The translations under genes and the position numbers were made by a program. A stretch of DNA of 9,473 bases, taken from contig CAYZZK010000031.1 of the NCBI GenBank assembly GCA_964483045.1, positions 1-9,473 of the forward strand. Direction: 5' to 3'. This DNA is from JBBTYG01 sp964483045. GTDB lineage: Bacteria; Patescibacteriota; Minisyncoccia; UBA6257; 2-01-FULL-56-20. Positions 1 through 5,800 of this stretch are shown here, piece by piece; positions within the stretch are counted from its first letter, which is position 1; each line of letters opens with the position of its first letter. Below the pieces are notes generated by a model. It saw only the letters and a list, made by a program, of their open reading frames with translations, did no database searches and was not told the DNA's origin.

Positions 1-740
1 GGATAACTGGTGCCGTAGCCCGAGTCTCCGGAGCTTACGGTGATCGCAATTCCGGTTCGATTAAAATGCGAGTCGTAGCTCGTTTCGCCCGTGAATTCGC
101 CGGAGGTGCCGTACGAATTGGAAATTTCTGTCGCACCAAGCGCGGCGGCGCGATCCACCGCTGCGAAAAGATTCACAAGACTATTGGTATCCGATTCAAC
201 CAGAAGGATACTGCAGCCCGGGCACACGCCGTGGGCAATTTCGACATCAAGTGCGATTTCAAGCGCCCAGCCGCTATTCGTTCCCGGAAAATTCGTGCCG
301 CCGCGCTGATCCACTTTTTCGAAGCAAGCGACGGGAGAAACAGCTACCGGAACAAGGCAAGGCGGGAGCGACGACATACCGAAAGAAGCGCTATACGTAT
401 CGAGATCGCTCTGAATATTCGGATGATCATACGCGTCTACGATGGCAATTACCTGCGAAGGCGAGCCGACGGAACCTCCGAGATTGTAAGCGCCCCGCAA
501 TTGAGTTGGCCCATACGCGCTCGGAGCGTTGGTCGTTTGCGGTTTGCCTTTGCCATTCGCAACCACGCGGGCATGACAGCGAGCTGTATCCCCCGCCTGA
601 TCCGGCGGACAGACCGGAATATGCGAGTCAGCCACCGAAAAACCCGCCGGAGTACTTGGTTTTTCTGCATTTGCGACATAGGTGATGCCCGCCGCGAGGA
701 TGATCGCACACGACGAACCGAAGGCAATGAGTTTTTTCAT
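1..740 (-). CDS. S53 (sedolisin-type) serine peptidase, N-terminal part, exported
   Basis: The frame opens at the ATG at 740-738 and runs off the left edge after 246 codons, so the C-terminal part is missing. Residues 1-25 form a signal peptide: MKK, a hydrophobic stretch, then a cut near ANA-E. The catalytic domain seems to begin near residue 74 (GPTQLRGAYNL). Glu161 and Asp165 lie in the EIALD spacing of the sedolisin catalytic Glu/Asp, followed by the AHGVCPGC strand. Asp239 in SSGDSG matches the oxyanion-hole Asp. The catalytic Ser (SGTS-type motif) would lie outside the window, so activity cannot be judged. Family members are acid-acting endopeptidases usually made with a prodomain of about 180 residues; here only about 50 residues separate signal peptide and catalytic domain. 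Paired cysteines (44/55, 128/139, 173/176) fit an exported enzyme. There is no Shine-Dalgarno; the leader is AT-rich. Family assignment is firm; substrate is unknown. Confidence 0.9.
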   Translation of the reverse strand, partial: MKKLIAFGSSCAIILAAGITYVANAEKPSTPAGFSVADSHIPVCPPDQAGDTARCHARVVANGKGKPQTTNAPSAYGPTQLRGAYNLGGSVGSPSQVIAIVDAYDHPNIQSDLDTYSASFGMSSLPPCLVPVAVSPVACFEKVDQRGGTNFPGTNSGWALEIALDVEIAHGVCPGCSILLVESDTNSLVNLFAAVDRAAALGATEISNSYGTSGEFTGETSYDSHFNRTGIAITVSSGDSGYGTSY

Positions 741-785
741 AATTTGTATTGTCGTTTTAATTTATTTAATTGAACCCTTAGTAAC

Positions 786-813
786 AGACTAACTTTTTCT
801 GGTTATCTGTCAA
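786..813 (-). promoter_or_regulatory. Putative sigma70 promoter of the S53 peptidase gene
   Basis: On the minus strand, TTGACA (813-808) is followed after 16 nt by TAGTCT (791-786), which would start RNA near 779. The -35 box is a perfect consensus and the -10 box is weak (3 of 6). The leader would be about 39 nt and contains AATAAATTAAAA 14 nt before the ATG, with no Shine-Dalgarno. Confidence 0.55.
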
Positions 814-895
814 GCCATTTTATTCACAGTAGCAAGTGCTTCATTAATTTTTTATGAAAAATAGACATTGACGGCGCATTGAAATGACAAAATTT

Positions 896-924
896 TTGTT
901 TATGATTAGCAATTATGCTAATAT
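896..924 (+). promoter_or_regulatory. Putative promoter of the plus-strand nuclease-like gene
   Basis: TTGTTT (896-901), a 17-nt spacer and TAATAT (919-924) preceded by TG (916-917) make an extended -10 promoter, with RNA starting near 931. An overlapping alternative is TTGAAA (879-884), 16 nt, TATGAT (901-906), starting near 913. Either would start transcription inside the longer open frame that begins at 884, which favours the downstream ATG at 974 as the translation start. Confidence 0.5.
905..922. promoter_or_regulatory. Operator-like inverted repeat
   Basis: This is a perfect inverted repeat, ATTAGCA-ATTA-TGCTAAT, with 7-bp arms and a 4-bp spacer. It lies between the -35 and -10 elements of one candidate promoter and overlaps the -10 and start of the other. 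That is the geometry of a repressor operator for a dimeric helix-turn-helix protein. No regulator gene is present in the window, so the binding protein is unknown; autoregulation by the downstream product cannot be excluded. Confidence 0.55.
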
Positions 925-973
925 TTTTCGAGTTGCTTCTCAATTCTTTAATAGACCGATATACAGAAACGTT

Positions 974-1459
974 ATGAAAACCAATACCTACACATACGAC
1001 GCTCGCAAGTTGGCGGAGCGACAAACATTAGCATCTTTTGGCTATGAGCTTGAGGAACAGTACGCCAAAATTCTGAACGGATGGGTCAATTCGCGGGACC
1101 ATGATTGCGGACGGGATATCGAATTTCGCGATCCCACAGACCCGAGAAAAACTGTAGGCGTCCAGGTGAAGGCAACTTTTTACTGCGATGCAATCGTTCG
1201 TTTTATCGGAACGGCTTTAAGAAGTGCCAAGCAGTATGGACGCACCTGGACAAACTTCTGCATCGGTGAACCGCCTCTCGGGATGACTGCCGAAGCACGC
1301 CTTCTCATTTTGCGCCATTTCGAACAGCATGGAGCATGGGTTGAGAACGACCTTCCGCGGCGTTCAGATGTCCTCGCAATGTTCGAGCGGGTTCGCAACG
1401 AATTCCCGCCGCATACCGTTCAAAGGGTATTTCTGATCCCGCCAAAAATCGCAGGGTAA
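974..1459 (+). CDS. Small protein with PD-(D/E)XK-like D...QxK motif
   Basis: A 161-aa soluble protein without signal peptide or membrane segment. I chose ATG 974 over the in-frame ATG 884 because both candidate promoters would start transcription after 884 and because the extra 30 residues come from AT-rich promoter DNA. Asp48 in GRDIEF and Gln64/Lys66 in VGVQVKAT are arranged like the core of PD-(D/E)XK nuclease-fold proteins in which Gln replaces the acidic residue, as in DUF4365-type proteins. The region before it (ASFGYELEEQYAKILNGW) could be the first helix, carrying a conserved Glu. The C-terminal half (residues 75-161) is not recognised. The gene stands alone, divergent from the peptidase and convergent with the next gene, and ends in its own terminator. 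Nuclease activity, defence or repair role is inference only; a non-catalytic family member is equally possible. Confidence 0.75.
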   Translation: MKTNTYTYDARKLAERQTLASFGYELEEQYAKILNGWVNSRDHDCGRDIEFRDPTDPRKTVGVQVKATFYCDAIVRFIGTALRSAKQYGRTWTNFCIGEPPLGMTAEARLLILRHFEQHGAWVENDLPRRSDVLAMFERVRNEFPPHTVQRVFLIPPKIAG

Positions 1460-1477
1460 AAAATTACCTGTGCACAT

Positions 1478-1503
1478 AAAACCCGTCCCGAAGGACGGGT
1501 TTT
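1478..1503 (+). terminator. Intrinsic terminator of the nuclease-like gene
   Basis: A perfect 11-bp stem (1478-1488 with 1493-1503) closes a CGAA loop. AAAACCC on the left and GGGTTTT on the right are followed by CTT. It begins 19 nt after the TAA. The symmetric A and T flanks could let it work in both directions. Confidence 0.85.
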
Positions 1504-1570
1504 CTTCACGGGCGCACGGGTAAATTGATCACCAAAAAAATCGCCTCGAAATAATCGTATTTGGCGGAAC

Positions 1571-1599
1571 AAAACGCCTCGCACGGAGCGAGGCGTTTT
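1571..1599 (-). terminator. Intrinsic terminator of the 207-aa secreted protein gene
   Basis: A perfect 12-bp stem (1571-1582 with 1588-1599) with a 5-nt loop, flanked by AAAA and TTTT. It lies 30 nt beyond the stop codon of the minus-strand gene ending at 1630. It is symmetric and so probably bidirectional, insulating two convergent genes. Confidence 0.85.
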
Positions 1600-1629
1600 G
1601 CATTAGCAAGACCAAAGTCCTGCTGCAAG

Positions 1630-2253
1630 TTAGTTCTGGTAGAAACGGAGCTGCAAAAGTTTGAGCCCGTTATTGTCATAGCTCCAGAAATAATTCTGAA
1701 GACACGAGTCAAAGATGTTGATCGTACCGGTGCACGTCAACCCCAATGAAGTAGCCAGAGCCGGATCGATATCAATGGTGGTAAGCTCCTTGGTGACATT
1801 GGTGAACGAACTTTTGCCAGTGCCACGGACAGAGACCAACATATCGGTCGAACACACCGTCTCGCCCGAAACCGGATCAATAGCGCACGTGGTGAGCGTC
1901 GAGGAGCCATTCGGCTTTCCGAGCGCCCGAGCCCACACCGTATAATTGCCGGGTGCCGGCAATTTGAATGAAGCGCCGTTTTGATCGGTGCCATTGGCAT
2001 CGAGGACGCCGAACGTACCGTCGGTGCTCTGCGAGAGATAGATTTTCGAATTACCGAACAAACTCACGAAGATCCGATGGCCATTGTCCCCTGTCATATC
2101 GGCAGTTTTGCCTTTCGGCACGCCGATGAGATTGAGGTTGTAATGAGCGCCACTCGGAGCCCCGTTGCCTGTCGCAAACGCAGAAGCCGCAACAGCGAAA
2201 CCAGCAACCACGGTCATAATTGCGAACGCGGATATAATTGATTTATTTTTCAT
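1630..2253 (-). CDS. Secreted protein of unknown function, 207 aa
   Basis: The start is ATG 2253-2251; MKNK and a hydrophobic stretch (residues 6-25) form a signal peptide with likely cleavage after ASA or AFA near residues 25-27. The mature part is about 180 residues, rich in Gly, Thr, Asn and short beta-strand patterns, e.g. HYNLNLIGVPKGKTADM, NGHRIFVSLFGNSKIYL, FGVLDANGTD, GNYTVWARALGKPNG. It looks like a compact beta-sandwich. Four cysteines (123, 134, 174, 184) fall into two close pairs, consistent with two disulfides after export. There is no anchor, sorting motif or catalytic motif that I recognise. It resembles uncharacterised exported proteins from environmental bacteria in its HYNLN-IGVPK and DNGHRIFV blocks, but I cannot name a family. 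It is a single-gene unit with its own promoter and terminator; the leader lacks a Shine-Dalgarno. Confidence 0.85.
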   Translation of the reverse strand: MKNKSIISAFAIMTVVAGFAVAASAFATGNGAPSGAHYNLNLIGVPKGKTADMTGDNGHRIFVSLFGNSKIYLSQSTDGTFGVLDANGTDQNGASFKLPAPGNYTVWARALGKPNGSSTLTTCAIDPVSGETVCSTDMLVSVRGTGKSSFTNVTKELTTIDIDPALATSLGLTCTGTINIFDSCLQNYFWSYDNNGLKLLQLRFYQN

Positions 2254-2338
2254 ATCGTTATTTTTATTAGTTTTTACCTACATTATCGGTTCGACCTTTG
2301 ACAAAGCTATCCCAAGAGTGTTGGAATAGATTTCGGTG

Positions 2339-2367
2339 AACTTATCACAAAGCTAAATTTATGTCAA
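2339..2367 (-). promoter_or_regulatory. Putative promoter of the 207-aa secreted protein gene
   Basis: On the minus strand, TTGACA (2367-2362), a 17-nt spacer and TAAGTT (2344-2339) preceded by TGA (extended -10). RNA would start near 2332, giving a leader of about 79 nt. The -35 box is perfect and the -10 box is weak but supported by the TG. The stretch 2254-2440 holds nothing else except two direct copies of ACAAAGCTA (2301-2309 and 2347-2355). Confidence 0.55.
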
Positions 2368-2441
2368 TAGAGTAGTTCGCCTCTTGGAATATGCTCAAAA
2401 AACCTCTCCAAATACGGAAATGACATTTATAATATGCGCGC

Positions 2442-2467
2442 AAAAAAAACCGCCCATAGGCGGTTTT
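2442..2467 (-). terminator. Intrinsic terminator of the DUF1059 gene
   Basis: Read on the minus strand, CCGCC-TATG-GGCGG forms a hairpin extended by AAAA/TTTT and followed by eight T residues (A-run 2442-2449 on the plus strand). It lies about 80 nt beyond the TAA at 2550. The T-run is only on the minus-strand side, so the direction is clear. Confidence 0.85.
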
Positions 2468-2549
2468 GCGCAATCTATTACCCTTTTTCAGTTAATGGGT
2501 TGATATGGGAAATTCAAGGACTGCAAAGTAGTTCGGAAACGTCGACTGC

Positions 2550-2747
2550 TTATTGCCCGGCGAGGAGATCGTTCATCTTTTGCATCATGGCTTTCTGATC
2601 TGCGTCGGACATGGAAGCAAGCTTATCGGGATGAGCACTCTTTGCATGAGCCATCATTTTGCCGATAACTTCCTTATCCGTCTTGCCCTCGGCAACGAAA
2701 TCGCAGTCGAAAGACGGATCAATATCTGCGCACGCGAGTTTTTTCAT
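2550..2747 (-). CDS. DUF1059 family small protein, 65 aa
   Basis: The start (MKKLACAD) and length fit the DUF1059 family of about 55-65 residues: an N-terminal K-x-L-x-C block, a D-C-D-F strand with Val next (residues 14-18), a TDKEVIGKMMAHAKSAHP helix, and a Met/Lys-rich helix at 47-62. Cys6, Cys15, His34 and His39 give a C-x8-C and H-x4-H pattern that could bind a metal, but this is inference from spacing. The protein is cytoplasmic, with no signal peptide. The family has no established function. It is a single-gene unit between two terminators; its leader is AT-rich without a Shine-Dalgarno. Its short length makes coding evidence depend on the family match, which is good. Confidence 0.85.
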   Translation of the reverse strand: MKKLACADIDPSFDCDFVAEGKTDKEVIGKMMAHAKSAHPDKLASMSDADQKAMMQKMNDLLAGQ

Positions 2748-2787
2748 GGTTTATCTATTTAAAAAAAATAAATCGACCTTTAGTAGG

Positions 2788-2815
2788 AGTATCTATCTAC
2801 CGTCGCTTGTGAAAA
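2788..2815 (-). promoter_or_regulatory. Weak candidate promoter of the DUF1059 gene
   Basis: On the minus strand, TTTTCA (2815-2810), 16 nt and GATACT (2793-2788), each 4 of 6 to consensus. It lies between the upstream gene's terminator and the DUF1059 start, where a promoter is required, but the match is modest. Confidence 0.3.
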
Positions 2816-2837
2816 TAGGATGAAAGGTAAGCTCCCG

Positions 2838-2877
2838 AAAGCAAAACTCTCCGACACAGGTCGGAGAGTTTTGCTTT
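2838..2877 (-). terminator. Strong intrinsic terminator of the giant exoprotein gene
   Basis: A perfect 18-bp stem (2838-2855 with 2860-2877) with a 4-nt ACAG loop, starting 22 nt after the TAA of the giant gene. The core CTCTCCGAC/GTCGGAGAG is flanked by AAAGCAAAA and TTTTGCTTT. Its symmetry suggests it works in both directions. Confidence 0.9.
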
Positions 2878-2899
2878 GTCAGTGCGGGAAGTTCAGGGA

Positions 2900-5800
2900 T
2901 TATGGAGTGTTCCAGAAAAGGAGGTCCGCAAGCAACTTGGAAATGGAAGGGGTCGCGCTGCCTGCAGGACCGATCGTGAGCGTGTCGCCGCTGTTGTTGT
3001 AGGTATCGAGCTGGCTCGCTGCTGCCAGAATCTGCGCAGCTGTACCAGTTGCATATACACTATCGGCGTTACTGATTTGTGTTTGGATAGCTGCGCTGCA
3101 TCCGAAGTTCGCGCAGTTAAGCTTTGCCGCTACGAGCTGCTGCAAAAGCACCATGCGAGCTTTATCGAGCGCGTTGCGCTGTGAGCCGGTTGAAGTCTTC
3201 GGAATGCTCGAGTAGAAGGCGCCGAAGAGTTGGTTAACTGTTGTGATGAACCCTTTGTGTATTCCGGAACCAATCGGCATGCTGCTGCTTATCGGAGCTG
3301 CTGCAAAGACTCCACTCGTGTATGCCGTGTGCGTCTGCCAGAAGCCGAGTGTTCTTGTCGGGCTCTGTTTGATGTTTACGAAGGTGCATGTTACGTCATC
3401 GCCTGCGGCCAAGTTGATCGCCACGCCAGTTGTCGAAGTTGTTATGTTCGTGTACGGAGTCGCAGTGCCGGTAGTCACACAAGTCACGCCTCCAAATGTC
3501 CAGAATGAGTTCGGTTCGGTTTCAGTTACTGTGTATGTTCCCGGTGCAATGAATCCAGATGCTTTGGAATTCGACTGGTCAATGTCGCCGTTTAATCCTT
3601 TGTCCGCCACGCCAGCATCATCGTCGAGCAAGAAGTTGCCAAGAGGAGCAGTGCCGGTGAATGGGAAGTCAATGAGGTCATTCGGCTGGGCATCCTTTAC
3701 AATTGTGATTTTGCCCGCAACGTACACTTTGTTTGCATTCGCGCTGTCGCCGGAGAGGCCATCGCCCGAGGCGCGGGTGAGACTCACGCCGCCGACGCTG
3801 AATGTGGTCGTTGCGTGGATATCTACATTGCCCGGCGTTGCGGAATTGATTTGCACTGAACACTGGCCGCTTACATTGGTCGTACAGGTATTTACCCCAC
3901 CGACGAAAGCCGCGCCAGCAGTATTATTAAGCAAACTGAAAGTTACAAGCACTCCCGAAGCTGGCACAGAGCCAGTACCCGGGTCTTTCGTTACCGTCGC
4001 GGTAATTGTGTGCGGAGCATTTACATTGTTTGTCGCTGTAAGAGGCGAAAGCGTAATGCTCGCGTCCACCCAGGTCTTGGTCGCCTTAGCACTGTCGCCC
4101 GAGAGCGAATCGCCCAAGCTGCGGGTGATAGAGACGCCGCCCACGATAACCGTAGTCGCAGCGCTCACCGTGCCGGTGCCCGGAGTCGCCGAGTTCACAA
4201 TGATCGTGCACTGGCCGTTCACATCAGTCGTACCTGTTTCGCATGTACCCGTGCCGGTCAAACTCCCGGTTCCCGTAATGCCAGGCGTTACCGTCGCGCC
4301 CGAGACCGCTCCGAAAATTCCGGTTCCCGGATCGCTCTTCACCGTGACGGTGAAGGTATGGCTGTTGTTAATCTCGTTCGTGCTGTTTGCGTCAATTTTT
4401 ATCTGAAGGTCGACATAGGTCTTATGAGCATCTGCACTGTCGGTCGAGAGACCATCGCCAGTTGCTCGGGTAAGACTCACGCCACCAACCAAGAATGTGG
4501 TCGTCGCATGAATCGCAACCGATCCCGCTGTCGGACTATTAATAGTTACCGTACAGGTTCCGCCAGTTGTCGTACATGTATTCCCACCTACGAACGATGC
4601 AGTCGCGCCGTTACTATTTACCAAGCTGAAAGTAACAAGCGTGCCGTTCGGTGCGGGCGTGACGCCGGTTCCGTCATTCTGATTTACCGTTACTGTAATG
4701 ACGTGATTTGCGCCCACCGCATTTGTCGCAGCGAGAGGCGAGAGAACTATGCTTGCATCTACTATTGTGAACGGTTCACAAGATGCAGTCGAAGGATTGT
4801 AATTATTGTCGCCGCTATAGTGCGCTAAGAACGAATACTGACCGGCAGCGAGAGGCCCTTGCGCGAACGATGTTCCATCCGCAAAACCATTAACCAAGGG
4901 AATTGCTGCTGAAGTCGATGAGGTAGGAGCCGAGCATGTGCCGTTCGTAAAGTAGTCGAAGACTACCGATCCGGTCGGAGTGCCGACGCTACCGGTGATG
5001 GTGGCTGTGTCATGAACCGTGGTCGATGCGGCGAACGTGAGTCCAGATATTCCGCTCGCGTTTCTCGTATCCGTGGTCGGAGACGGTGTGGACTTGTTGA
5101 CCACCAGTTGCTCGGTTGAACAGACGCTCGAGACTGGGCCGGCGTTGTTTACATCGCCGGAGTATGTTGCCTGGAAGCTGTATGTTCCGGCATTGGCGAA
5201 GGAAATATTTGCGGAGTCTGGCACTACGCCGTTCGTCACGGTCTTGGTGCTGTTCAAAAGATCCGTGCCGGAGCAGGTGTTTGCACCAGCGTAGGCATGA
5301 TATGTCACCGTGCCGCCCGCAGTCGCAGTCGCACCGGACAAAACCGATGAGTCATGGATCGACGTTCCGATTGCGATTGAGCTGGATGACAAGGTTGTGG
5401 AGATACTCGGTGTGTTCGGGTTGACCACTAAGGTCTCTGTCTGGCAACCGCTAACGGCGGCATTATTGCCAGTATCGCCAGAATAGGCGGCTTGCCAATA
5501 GAAAGTGCCGGCGGAATTGAAGGTGACTGGATCGGAATCGGGAACAACTCCATTTGTCACCGTCTTTGTTCCAGCGGTTGTGCTGGTCGCAGTGCAGGTG
5601 TTGTTTGTGTAAACAGTGTACGTGACTGATCCGCCAGCAGTAGCTGTTGCGCCACTCAAAGCAGATGTGTCATGCACTGCTGCGCCGATTGCGACCGGGC
5701 CGGGAGGGACAAGAGTCGTCGCGATGGTTGGAGAAACTTTCGTCACAGTTAAGGGCTCGCACGAACTATCACCCGCGAAATAATTTGAATCCCCGCTATA

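Noticed and set aside
66..773. Plus-strand open frame (235 codons) opposite the S53 gene
   Set aside because: Arg-rich antisense shadow; the minus strand carries a signal peptide and sedolisin catalytic motifs.
884..973. Upstream start for the nuclease-like protein
   Set aside because: It would place 30 residues in AT-rich promoter DNA; both candidate promoters start RNA after 884.
3243..4406. Long plus-strand open frame (387 codons) opposite the giant gene
   Set aside because: It lies inside the repeats of a clearly coding minus-strand gene; its residues mirror the antisense of Thr/Gly/Val-rich codons and show no domain.
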